Of a stretch of 23,141 nucleotides of DNA, positions 6,706 through 14,616 are shown one piece after another (the stretch's first letter is position 1; each line of letters starts with the position of its first letter). Both the position numbers and the translations under genes were made by a program. This stretch comes from an uncultured Lachnospiraceae bacterium. Its GTDB lineage: Bacteria > Bacillota_A > Clostridia > Lachnospirales > Lachnospiraceae. The stretch is from positions 1 through 23,141 of the forward strand of contig CANOBT010000086.1 in NCBI GenBank assembly GCA_947564305.1, read 5' to 3'. The notes beneath the pieces are model-generated. The model was given only the letters and a program-made list of their open reading frames with translations, was not told the origin of the DNA and did no database searches.

Positions 6706-9102
6706 TCATAATCGAAGCAATTCCATCATTGACAGCTTATTCTGCTGTTTTAAAGCCCCCGCCACAATCGTCACGCTGCACAAAAGGACAATCACACAAT
6801 AAAGAATCGTGATACCCAATGGGAATTGATAATTCAAATAGTTCATCAGGCTGCGTTTCAAAAAAGAGCAGAGGAAATATCCGATCCCGCCGCCAACTAC
6901 CGCAGACAGCACAAGTCCAATGCCGACTACAATCAGGCTCTCCTTATGAACCATTGCAGATAATTGTTTCTGCGACATTCCCACCGAACGCATCAGAGAA
7001 AATTCCTTACGCCTTACAATGATTCCGGTCAAAATCGTATTCAGCAGATTCATCACGGAAAAACAGCCAATGAGCACAATTACGATTGCAAGCGCGAATT
7101 GTATCCCCTGTAAAAAGTTTTCATTCTGATCAATTGCGGCTGAAAGGGAGTCCATATCCAGCCGCGGACAATCCGCTATGATCTGATCAATCTCATGTTC
7201 TGCCTGCTGTTCCAAAGAATCCTCGACACGGATCACATACTGGTAGGTCAGATTGCTATGCGCAATCTTCTGCATCGCATCAACCGGCAGTAATAACATG
7301 TCTATTTTATCACCGTTATTCCCGATTTTCTTTTCATCGAGAACAGCCGCAATCTCAAAGACCAGATCTTCTGTACGTTTCCCGTCAAAAATCTTCAGCC
7401 TTACGGACGAACCGGCTTCCGGCCTGCTGCCGAAATATTCCTCAAAATCACCCGGCCTTCCTATGACAATCTGATGTTCAGACACCATCTTCCCATAGTC
7501 CGGTATTGTCCCATTTGAGATACAGCTTTGCAGCAGATTCATATCGTCCTGCTCAAACCCTACGATTTCAGCATCTGATTCCATTGCCTGCAGATCGTTG
7601 GAAGCCGGCAGATGCCAATCAATCATAATCTTTTCCACACCGGATAATTGTGTCAGTTTTTCTGCAGCTTCATTCGTAAAAGGGCTCGACTGCTGCACAT
7701 GCTCCAAAGGATTTTCCAACAGTTCCCGATTCGATATTCTCAGGACAAACTGTCCTCTTGCAAATCCGGATAATGACATCTCTTCTGCGTTTATGGAAGA
7801 AAGGACAGAGGACAGGCCTAACAACAGAACGCCGGTCAATACAAGGGAAGCCACTGTCAGCAGGTTCTTTTTCCGGTAACGCAAAACCTGATTCACCGCC
7901 AGAGAACCCGGCGTCAGCCTGTGCTTCCTGTGCTTCCACTCCGACTGGTTATTTTGCTCATACCGTAAAGCCTCCACCGGCGAAACGGCTGCGGCTATTC
8001 TGGCGGGTTTCTTTATGGAGAAACGCACAGTAGCACAGGTTAACGCAATCACAACCGGACATATCCATAACACATTCCATGCTTTAAATCCGTTTGGAAT
8101 CAAAACATAAGATAATACAATCCCCATAAGCAGCCCAACCGGAATTGCCGGCAGCATCAGCAGAGTTCCCTCTCTAAGCACAAGCCTTTGAATCTGCTTT
8201 GCTGTCATACCGATTGTGCACAGCTGTCCATATTCCTGAATCGAATTAATAATGGAAATATAGAAAATATTATATATGACCAGTATGCCGGCAACCATGA
8301 TAACAGCCAGCCCACAGACGGCTGCCAGAATCATCCATGGGGATGGCCGGCTTAGATTCAGATAAGCTTCATTATAAGAGGGTGATTGTTCACAGCCGAT
8401 GTCAGCTGCTATTTGTGATACTACATTTTTAATATCCCCGGAATTTGTTTCCGTATCTGAATTTACACGAAGCATAACTGCCGGTCGAAAAGTATTCCAT
8501 CCATCTTTTTCCAGGAAATAGCTTTCCGAAACAATGACGGCATATAAAGAACGTTCAGTCCCTTTCGTTCCTGTTTTCAGATATCCCGTTATGATAAAAG
8601 AAGTTTCCCCGCCCCTGTCCGGGTCTGGCAGCAAAACGGCGTCTCCGATTTGCGCATTCATCCCCTGGCTGATCAAATATTCTTTTTCAATCAGGATTTC
8701 ATTGTTTTTCTCTGGCATTTTACCCTGGGAAACAGATAATCCGGTTAATGTAAGCGCGTCTTTGTCAGAATACGAAATATTAAGGCGGTCATTGCCGGAT
8801 TTCACGCTTCCAATAAAGGCGGTAAGTCCGGATATATCTACCCGCCTGTCATCCGATAATTTTTGATACTGATCTTCCTCCACCCCTGAAATAAGGGCAT
8901 GATAAGAACCCGTCATGTTGTTGCCGCCATTTTGGTTCACGGCAAAAATTCCGGAAATTAAAAGCAATACGGATGACATCAAAAATGCCGCCAATGAAAT
9001 TGCAGTCATGGTAAATACTTTTTTCAAATGCTCTTTTTTTAATTGCGCCGCCGCTAATTTTTTTACAATGACATTGGTATCATTTTCAAAAGGCCATGTC
9101 AT
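6706..9102 (-). CDS. FtsX-family ABC transporter permease (second of three)
   Basis: A 798-residue paralogue of the flanking permeases with the same N-terminal block MTWPFENDT followed by a basic amphipathic stretch (VIVKKLAAAQLKKEHLKK), TM1, an extracytoplasmic domain, an FtsX core with QEYGQLCTIGMTAKQI, a second extracytoplasmic domain and a C-terminal FtsX core with EFSLMRSVGMSQKQL. GGAGG lies 6 bases upstream of the ATG. The extracytoplasmic domains are strongly diverged from the other two, suggesting different ligand recognition or a different structural position. Co-transcribed with the ATPase and the two other permeases. Confidence 0.92.
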   Translation of the reverse strand: MTWPFENDTNVIVKKLAAAQLKKEHLKKVFTMTAISLAAFLMSSVLLLISGIFAVNQNGGNNMTGSYHALISGVEEDQYQKLSDDRRVDISGLTAFIGSVKSGNDRLNISYSDKDALTLTGLSVSQGKMPEKNNEILIEKEYLISQGMNAQIGDAVLLPDPDRGGETSFIITGYLKTGTKGTERSLYAVIVSESYFLEKDGWNTFRPAVMLRVNSDTETNSGDIKNVVSQIAADIGCEQSPSYNEAYLNLSRPSPWMILAAVCGLAVIMVAGILVIYNIFYISIINSIQEYGQLCTIGMTAKQIQRLVLREGTLLMLPAIPVGLLMGIVLSYVLIPNGFKAWNVLWICPVVIALTCATVRFSIKKPARIAAAVSPVEALRYEQNNQSEWKHRKHRLTPGSLAVNQVLRYRKKNLLTVASLVLTGVLLLGLSSVLSSINAEEMSLSGFARGQFVLRISNRELLENPLEHVQQSSPFTNEAAEKLTQLSGVEKIMIDWHLPASNDLQAMESDAEIVGFEQDDMNLLQSCISNGTIPDYGKMVSEHQIVIGRPGDFEEYFGSRPEAGSSVRLKIFDGKRTEDLVFEIAAVLDEKKIGNNGDKIDMLLLPVDAMQKIAHSNLTYQYVIRVEDSLEQQAEHEIDQIIADCPRLDMDSLSAAIDQNENFLQGIQFALAIVIVLIGCFSVMNLLNTILTGIIVRRKEFSLMRSVGMSQKQLSAMVHKESLIVVGIGLVLSAVVGGGIGYFLCSFLKRSLMNYLNYQFPLGITILYCVIVLLCSVTIVAGALKQQNKLSMMELLRL

Positions 9103-9130
9103 ACTATGCCTCCTCTCTTATTTTAAATGA

Positions 9131-11512
9131 TCAGTCTGCCGCTTTGATCCGCTCTACAATGGAAAACTTCCGAGAATAGCGCGCCGCACCAGCGGAAAAC
9201 ATTCCCTGCACCAACAGCAGCGCGGCGGCAAACAGCACCATTTCCAGAACCGGGAAGTGGTAGGTGATCTTCCCGAACGTCCCAAGCTGATCGAATACCC
9301 TGCAGACGATCACACTGCATACCGTTCCCACCGTCAGCGTGGCAAGCAGCGCTGTCCCGGCATAGATCAGGCACTCTAACGACAGCATTTTGGAGAGCTG
9401 GCGGCTGCTCATACCCACAGATTGGAAAATCCCAAATTCCTGCTGGCGGGACAGGAGGTTGGTGATCAGCGTATTGGCGAGATTGATCAGCGAAAAAACA
9501 AAGATAAAGATCAAAATACCATAAAACATCGCCAGTTCACCCTGCAGGCTTGCTTCCATTTGGGAAACCATATCCCCAAGGGCTGCCACATTGATCCTGG
9601 TATCCGTTACCGTGTCATAGACTGCCCGCCGCAGTCCATCGCCATCCTGCTTTGCGTGGATATTGAGGTAAGCAGTAAAATCTGCAATCTCCGGGTAGAG
9701 TCCATGAAGCTCCTCTTCCGGAAGGATAAAAAACTGTCCCGAACCGACACGGGTCTCCTCCACAATCCCCATAACAGTGTAAGTTTTGCTCTGTCCGTTA
9801 TAGCAGCGGAGTGTCACTGTATCGCCCACCTGAAATTCCGCGCCGTAGACATTTTTCAGCGTACTCCCGCAGGGGGCAACGAGGATACCGTCCTCATCCA
9901 CCAGTTTCTGATAGGCCACAGTTCCATCCAGCACCGCATCTCCCACATACATCCTGGACATCTGCTCCCTTGTCAGCCCGAGAATGTCAAAAGGCTCATC
10001 CTCCATAATCTGAGGGACTTCCATAGAAGTGGAACTGTATGCGGTAATGTAGTCCACGCCGGGAAGATCGGCAAGCCGTTCCTGCAAGTCCTTTCCCAGA
10101 GGATTTTCTGTCTGCGTTTCCACGAAGGCCTGGCCAAAAGCATCTTCGTGCTGCATCAGGAGGTAATTGCTTCCATCGCCAAAGGAAGCCAGCGCGATTT
10201 CTTCTGCATCTACCGAATTTGCGTAAGCCGCAACGCAGATCAGCAGGATACCGGTCAGGCTTAAGGAAAGGACAGTGATCATGGCCTTTTTCCGGCTGCG
10301 GGTAAAATTCATCCAGGCCAGCCTTTGCATGGTCAGACGCCAGTGCTGCTGTCCGGAAATACTTCGCCCCTGCTGTTCCATGTAAGCCGTAGTCCGGATT
10401 GCCTGAATGGCGGAGACGCTTCCCGCCAGTTTCAAAGGCGTTCTGGTGGCAACAAGCACCACAAGCCAGGTTATAAAAGAAATGATTGCCGCATACAGGA
10501 GATTGTCTCTCCAGGACCAGTAACCGGGTATGAGGATCAGGGTAACGGCAACGGCCAACAACACCCCCAATGGAATCGCCACATCTGTTAAAATCCGCCG
10601 TTCCCTTTTCACCACCCGCTTTAGCTGCTTCGGGGTGGCTCCCAGCACCTTTAGCCGGCCATACTCCCGCATTTTTCCCATCACAGAGATGTAGAAAATA
10701 TTGTAGATGACAATGGCGCAGATCAGGGTAATCAAAACGGCCAAAGCGTAAATCTCAATACCGCTTCCAAGCACCAGCTTAGCCGCATCAAAATAGTTGG
10801 AACTGTAAAAGGTCTGTTCCCTGGGAACCCCCATCTCCCGGAAAAAGGCGGCAATGTCAAGCCGCAGCCGTTCCGGCTCCGCTATCTGGCTTCCGGCAAA
10901 ACGGAAACGCAGCTCATACTGGGCAGGATTGCCGGGGCAAAGAGCCTCCTCCTCCGAAATCCAAAGGGTGAACAGCCGGCTTGCATTGTCGGATGCACCC
11001 TCCAGAATGCCGGTAACGGTATAGGTGTGTTCCCCGCGCCCCAAATCCAGGGAAATGGTCTGACCAGTCTGATCAGGCAGCTTATAGTAGTCTAAAAAGG
11101 AACGCTCCACACACAGCTCATACGACCTCTGCGGATAAGCGCCGCTAATCCTGCCATAGCCCATCAGGTCGATCATACCCGAATCCACAAAGCTGACAGA
11201 CAGATTGCCATCCCCGTAGCGCACAGAGGCGGAACCTGCGGTATATCCCCATTTTTCAAATTTTCCGGCGGAAACAAGCCGTTCTATTTCCTCATAGGAC
11301 ATCCCCTCACACCCGGCCTGATACTGTCCCTGGATATGCTCCCGGGTCTGCATCTGTCTTGCGGAATATACAAAGCAGAGGGTTCCCATCAGGCAGACAT
11401 TCAGGGTGATGGTGATGAGGACAAAAATGCTCCGCCGTTTGTCTGCTTTCAGGCTCCGGTTTGCTAGCTTTTTAATGATCGCGCCGGTGTCGTTTTCAAA
11501 AGGCCATGTCAT
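9131..11512 (-). CDS. FtsX-family ABC transporter permease (first of three)
   Basis: A 793-residue permease starting MTWPFENDTGAIIKKLANRS, immediately after the ATPase gene (14-base gap; AGGAGG overlaps the end of the ATPase gene). Architecture: TM1 (~27-50), extracytoplasmic domain, FtsX core with REYGRLKVLGATPKQL (~290-305), helices to ~365, then TM, a second extracytoplasmic domain (~430-650) and a final three-helix FtsX core with EFGIFQSVGMSSRQL. As first permease in the operon it is the most likely primary partner of the ATPase. Similar transporters act in bacitracin, lantibiotic or host-peptide resistance; the substrate here is not shown by the sequence. Confidence 0.93.
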   Translation of the reverse strand: MTWPFENDTGAIIKKLANRSLKADKRRSIFVLITITLNVCLMGTLCFVYSARQMQTREHIQGQYQAGCEGMSYEEIERLVSAGKFEKWGYTAGSASVRYGDGNLSVSFVDSGMIDLMGYGRISGAYPQRSYELCVERSFLDYYKLPDQTGQTISLDLGRGEHTYTVTGILEGASDNASRLFTLWISEEEALCPGNPAQYELRFRFAGSQIAEPERLRLDIAAFFREMGVPREQTFYSSNYFDAAKLVLGSGIEIYALAVLITLICAIVIYNIFYISVMGKMREYGRLKVLGATPKQLKRVVKRERRILTDVAIPLGVLLAVAVTLILIPGYWSWRDNLLYAAIISFITWLVVLVATRTPLKLAGSVSAIQAIRTTAYMEQQGRSISGQQHWRLTMQRLAWMNFTRSRKKAMITVLSLSLTGILLICVAAYANSVDAEEIALASFGDGSNYLLMQHEDAFGQAFVETQTENPLGKDLQERLADLPGVDYITAYSSTSMEVPQIMEDEPFDILGLTREQMSRMYVGDAVLDGTVAYQKLVDEDGILVAPCGSTLKNVYGAEFQVGDTVTLRCYNGQSKTYTVMGIVEETRVGSGQFFILPEEELHGLYPEIADFTAYLNIHAKQDGDGLRRAVYDTVTDTRINVAALGDMVSQMEASLQGELAMFYGILIFIFVFSLINLANTLITNLLSRQQEFGIFQSVGMSSRQLSKMLSLECLIYAGTALLATLTVGTVCSVIVCRVFDQLGTFGKITYHFPVLEMVLFAAALLLVQGMFSAGAARYSRKFSIVERIKAAD

Positions 11513-11526
11513 ACTCTGCCACCTCC

Positions 11527-12192
11527 TTATCCTGCAATCCTGCCGTCCTCAATCCTGATGATCCGGTCGGCAAGCTGGGCGATTTCGTTGTTGTGGGTAA
11601 TCATGACGATGGTCTGGTTAAATTCCATGCCGGTGCGCTTTAAGAGGCCAAGCACATCGGCGCTGGTCTTAGAGTCCAGGTTCCCGGTCGGCTCATCCGC
11701 CAGGACGATCGCCGGTTTAGTGATCAGGGCACGGGCAATGGCGACGCGCTGCTGCTGCCCGCCGGAAAGGTTATTGGGCATATTGTTAAGCTTATCTTTC
11801 AAAGCCAGCATCTCCACGATCTCATCCAGGAACTTCCCGTCTGCCGTATCGCCGTCCAGCTCCACAGGCAGGACAATGTTTTCATAGACATTCAGGATTG
11901 GGACAAGGTTATAGTTCTGGAAGATAAAGCCGATATTGCGGCGACGGAAGATCGTCAGTTCCTCATCGTTCTTTTTTGCCAGTTCGTCCCCCCGGACAAT
12001 GACACTGCCGGAGGTAGGCGTGTCCAGCCCGCCCATCATGTTGAGCAGGGTAGATTTTCCGCTGCCCGAGGTTCCCACCACCGTCACAAACTCCCCCTGC
12101 TCCACAGACAGGCTGACGCCGTCCAGGGCGCGGGTGATATTCGGCTCGCTGCCATAATACTTTTTCAGGTCGATTGTCTGTAATACATTCAT
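11527..12192 (-). CDS. MacB/LolD-like ABC transporter ATP-binding subunit
   Basis: Start set at the ATG encoding MNVLQTIDLK (12192), with AAGGAGG upstream; the longer frame to 12276 would read through the promoter. The 221-residue ATPase has Walker A GTSGSGKST (residues 40-48), Q-loop FIFQNYNL, signature LSGGQQQR, Walker B IVLADEPTG and H-loop ITHNNE. The length and the DEPTGNLDS sequence are typical of ATPases that energise FtsX-type permeases (MacB, LolD, BceA). It is the first gene of a four-gene operon with three permeases. The promoter at 12226-12254 carries the same operator as the adjacent OmpR/kinase operon. Confidence 0.96.
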   Translation of the reverse strand: MNVLQTIDLKKYYGSEPNITRALDGVSLSVEQGEFVTVVGTSGSGKSTLLNMMGGLDTPTSGSVIVRGDELAKKNDEELTIFRRRNIGFIFQNYNLVPILNVYENIVLPVELDGDTADGKFLDEIVEMLALKDKLNNMPNNLSGGQQQRVAIARALITKPAIVLADEPTGNLDSKTSADVLGLLKRTGMEFNQTIVMITHNNEIAQLADRIIRIEDGRIAG

Positions 12193-12225
12193 GATCAGAT
12201 GTTCCTCCTTATCTTTGATAAGGGC

Positions 12226-12254
12226 ATTATAAAACCCAAATGTCACAGAAATGT
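12226..12254 (-). promoter_or_regulatory. Promoter/operator of the three-permease ABC operon
   Basis: On the minus strand the order is ACATTT (12254-12249), 5 bases, ACATTT (12243-12238), 6 bases, TATAAT (12231-12226). The distal ACATTT lies exactly 17 bases from the -10 box, in the -35 position, so there is no consensus -35 and the promoter probably needs an activator. The same layout is found at 14365-14393. Confidence 0.7.
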
Positions 12255-12287
12255 CCGAAGCGGCAGGAAATATCAACTTGAATTGTT

Positions 12288-12304
12288 ACATTTTCAGGAC
12301 ATTT
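12288..12304 (+). promoter_or_regulatory. Third, inverted copy of the ACATTT-N5-ACATTT operator
   Basis: ACATTT (12288-12293) and ACATTT (12299-12304) on the plus strand with the same 11-bp period as the two promoter copies, in opposite orientation and 50 bp upstream of the ABC promoter copy. The surrounding bases (ATTGTTACATTT, GGACATTTTCC) also match the copy at 14377-14401. No -10 box follows on the plus strand, so it is likely an auxiliary site of the ABC promoter. Confidence 0.6.
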
Positions 12305-12338
12305 TCCCCCGGCACAATAACAAAAGTCTGCATTTATC

Positions 12339-13373
12339 CTACCATCTGCATGGCAAAAAAACAGAGAACGTGGATCCCCTGCCGACTTCCGAGACCACCT
12401 TCATATAGCCGCCCTGCTTCGTGACGATTTCACGGGCAAGATAGAGGCCGATGCCTACCCCCTGCTTATCATGTACTTCTTCCTCTCTGTAAAAACGCCG
12501 GAAAACAGCCGCCTGCCTGCTCTCCGGAATCCCCTTGCCAGTATCGGACACATCCAATTTTACGTACATCTCCCATTGTTCCACCGATATTCTGATTGCT
12601 CCTCCCTCCGGGGTGTATTTCACCGCGTTATCCAACAAATTGAACAGAGCCTCCGCCGTCCATTTATTGTCATGGGAAAGGCGCAGGCTATCCGGGCAGT
12701 CTACTGTCACAGAAATGTTCTTTTTTTCCGCTGCATATACAATACCGCTGCAGGCCATCGCCAGAGTATCAATCAACAGAGTGCTTTTCTTTTCCAACCG
12801 GATTGCCCCGGTTTCCAATCTGGAGGTTTTCACAAGAGCCTGAAAAAGAAACTCCAGCTTGTCCGTCTGGCTGCGGATCCCATGCAGGAATTCCTGCCGC
12901 TCTTCTTCTGTGACCGGTTTTGCCAACAGAGTGTCTGTCACCATTTTCAGGTTGCTTACCGGGGTTTTTACCTGATGGGAGATATCTGATACCAGCATCT
13001 GCAGCTCCTGCCGTTCCCCGTCTATCTTCCGCCGGTTTTCCTGCATGATGCCGTACAGCCGCGACAGACGATAGCTGATACGGTCGAAGAGCGTTTCGCT
13101 GTCCGCCACGCGCACAGGCTCTCCGCTGCCGCTTATCATCTGGTCCATTGTCCGGCACAGCTCCCTGGTAAATATGGAAAGCCGTCTGCCGAAAACAGCC
13201 GTCAGCAGGAACATCCAGGCAAGGGCACAGACCGTCAGCACCCCGCCGCCAATCAGCACCCACCCTTCTCCTGTCATGGTAAAAAAGACCGCGCAGATGG
13301 CTAGCATGGAAAGTGCCATACCGCCGCTGATCAGCAGGAATGCCCTCTTTACAGAGATCCTCCACAGCTTCAT
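12339..13373 (-). CDS. Intramembrane-sensing type histidine kinase
   Basis: Start set at the ATG encoding MKLWRISVKR (13373), which overlaps the regulator's stop as ATGA and has GGGAGG 9 bases upstream. The 344-residue kinase has TM1 (~11-31) and TM2 (~38-60) joined by only about six residues, so there is no extracellular sensor domain; this is the hallmark of BceS-like kinases that take their signal from a partner ABC transporter. Phosphoacceptor His133 in SDISHQVKTP; N box LFNLLDNAVKY; G1 DTGKGIPE; G2 GVGIGLYLAR. It is translationally coupled to the OmpR regulator and lies next to the three-permease operon, its likely input and output. Confidence 0.93.
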   Translation of the reverse strand: MKLWRISVKRAFLLISGGMALSMLAICAVFFTMTGEGWVLIGGGVLTVCALAWMFLLTAVFGRRLSIFTRELCRTMDQMISGSGEPVRVADSETLFDRISYRLSRLYGIMQENRRKIDGERQELQMLVSDISHQVKTPVSNLKMVTDTLLAKPVTEEERQEFLHGIRSQTDKLEFLFQALVKTSRLETGAIRLEKKSTLLIDTLAMACSGIVYAAEKKNISVTVDCPDSLRLSHDNKWTAEALFNLLDNAVKYTPEGGAIRISVEQWEMYVKLDVSDTGKGIPESRQAAVFRRFYREEEVHDKQGVGIGLYLAREIVTKQGGYMKVVSEVGRGSTFSVFLPCRW

Positions 13374-14059
13374 TTCCTCTCGCCTCCCATCCATTGATAT
13401 CCGATCCCGTAAATCGTTTTGATATAAGTATCGCCCTCTGCCTCAATCTTACTCCGGATACGGCTGATGGAGGTAGTCAGGGTGTGTTCGTCCACATAAT
13501 TTTCCTCCACGTCCCACAGCCTTTCCAAAAGCCGCTGCCTGGTCAGGATCTGCTTTGAATTTTTATAGAACAGATACAGCATCTTATACTCCATCGGCGA
13601 AAGAGAAATGTGCTTTCCATTCAGCATAGCGGACTGTTGCGAAAAGTCCAGGAGCAGCCTGCCGTCATCATAGAAATCCTTTGCCAGTCCCCTGTGTTCC
13701 AGCATTGCAAACATTGCACGTATTTTCCGCAGTAAAGCTCCAACTGAAAAGGGCTTTGTAATATAATCTACCGCGCCAACTTCATACCCCCGAATCTGGT
13801 CGCTCTCCTGGTCATTGGCTGTCAGAAAAATCACCAGTGTATCGGGCTTCTCCGGTTTTATAAGCCTGCACAGGTCATAACCATTGCCATCCGGCAGATT
13901 GATATCCAGAAGCACCAGGTCATATTCCGTCTGAGCCAGTAATTCGGCGGCGGTATCTGCATTCAGGGCTGATACAGTATCATAACCCTCAGAAATCAGA
14001 TTGTAGGTCAGCGTTTTATTTAAAAGGGCATCGTCTTCCACCAACAAGATTTTTTTCAT
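13370..14059 (-). CDS. OmpR/PhoB-family response regulator
   Basis: Start set at the ATG encoding MKKILLVEDD (14059), because AAGGAG lies 7 bases upstream; an ATG two codons earlier is too close to that site. The 229-residue protein has a receiver with acidic pair VEDD, phosphoacceptor Asp52 (LVLLDINLPDG), Thr in FLTAND and Lys in YITKPFS, then a winged-helix C-terminal domain (SPMEYKMLYLF, VDEHTLTTSISRIRSKIE, IKTIYGIGYQW). The stop overlaps the kinase start. I infer that it binds the ACATTT-N5-ACATTT operators at its own promoter (14377-14393) and at the ABC operon promoter. Confidence 0.95.
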   Translation of the reverse strand: MKKILLVEDDALLNKTLTYNLISEGYDTVSALNADTAAELLAQTEYDLVLLDINLPDGNGYDLCRLIKPEKPDTLVIFLTANDQESDQIRGYEVGAVDYITKPFSVGALLRKIRAMFAMLEHRGLAKDFYDDGRLLLDFSQQSAMLNGKHISLSPMEYKMLYLFYKNSKQILTRQRLLERLWDVEENYVDEHTLTTSISRIRSKIEAEGDTYIKTIYGIGYQWMGGERK

Positions 14060-14121
14060 AGCCATACTCCTTTAAAATTCTCCCTTTTCAGAAAGGTGTT
14101 CCTATATTAACACTCTATAAA

Positions 14122-14276
14122 TCAAAATTCAGCGTACCCTTTCGGTGTCAGTAATATCAAATCATCTATTTCGTTTCCATAACATGCAACAGACCCAATA
14201 ATTTCTTTCTCATTTACAAACAAGAAATTTTCAATATCATCTTTTACATATTCATTTCATATGCCACAATTTCCAT
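14122..14276 (-). pseudogene. Remnant of a GNAT acetyltransferase in the regulator's leader
   Basis: Reading the minus strand gives MEIVAYEM, then after a one-base frame shift EYVKDDIENFLFVNEKEI and IGSVACYGNEIDDLILL, ending GYAEF and a stop. The FLFVNEKEIIGSVACYGNEIDDL pattern resembles the central beta-strand region of GNAT N-acetyltransferases (strand, turn, then the acetyl-CoA-binding motif, which is missing here). It is too short and frameshifted to be functional. It lies between the operator-bearing promoter and the OmpR regulator gene, so it is now part of the untranslated leader. Family assignment is by eye. Confidence 0.5.
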
Positions 14277-14307
14277 GCTGTAATCCTCTCCTGGCAAATC
14301 TCGATTT

Positions 14308-14363
14308 CAGACCGCCAGCCAGGTACTTATACCAGTTGCGATATTGTACATCCTGACGGTCTG
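14308..14363 (-). promoter_or_regulatory. Leader hairpin of the OmpR/kinase operon
   Basis: CAGACCGCCAG (14308-14318) and CTGACGGTCTG (14353-14363) pair at 10 of 11 positions around a ~34-base loop. It begins immediately downstream of the -10 box (14365-14370), so it would form at the very 5' end of the transcript. No U-tract follows; it may stabilise the mRNA 5' end or be the trace of an inserted element. Role uncertain. Confidence 0.4.
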
Positions 14364-14364
14364 T

Positions 14365-14393
14365 AGTATAACAGGCAAATGTCCGCGAAATGT
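14365..14393 (-). promoter_or_regulatory. Promoter/operator of the OmpR regulator-kinase operon
   Basis: On the minus strand ACATTT (14393-14388), 5 bases, ACATTT (14382-14377), 6 bases, TATACT (14370-14365). Every spacing is identical to the ABC operon promoter at 12226-12254, with the distal ACATTT again in the -35 position. This implies co-regulation and autoregulation by the OmpR-family regulator. Confidence 0.65.
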
Positions 14394-14412
14394 TACAATG
14401 GACAGATTATCC

Positions 14413-14613
14413 TTATTGAAAAATAAATATTTCTTCTATCGGGGCTTCTACCACCCTGGAAATATCAATCGCCAGTTTCAATGACGGATTATATTGTGCT
14501 TTTTCCAGACGCATGATTGTTTCCCGGCGCACACCTACTTTTTCTGCCAGCTGCTCCTGTGTCAAATCTTTCATCTGCCGGTACTTTTTTAATCTGCATT
14601 CAAATTCTGCCAT
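14413..14613 (-). CDS. Small XRE-family transcriptional regulator (YozG-like)
   Basis: A 66-residue protein that is almost entirely one helix-turn-helix: [24 protein letters not shown] as the recognition unit, then [23 protein letters not shown]. This compact form, ending shortly after the fifth helix, is typical of regulators paired with small membrane proteins. Start ATG follows GGCGAGGA, and the gene is only 3 bases after the stop of the DUF3796-like gene, so it is translationally linked to it. It is the last gene of the lipoprotein/ABC-2 operon and probably autoregulates that operon, although I see no palindrome that identifies its site. Confidence 0.88.
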   Translation of the reverse strand: MAEFECRLKKYRQMKDLTQEQLAEKVGVRRETIMRLEKAQYNPSLKLAIDISRVVEAPIEEIFIFQ

Positions 14614-14616
14614 ATC

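Noticed and set aside
5813..6802. Long plus-strand open frames opposite the permeases (also 9422-10264)
   Set aside because: They are antisense to clearly coding FtsX permeases, lack ribosome binding sites and have low-information composition.
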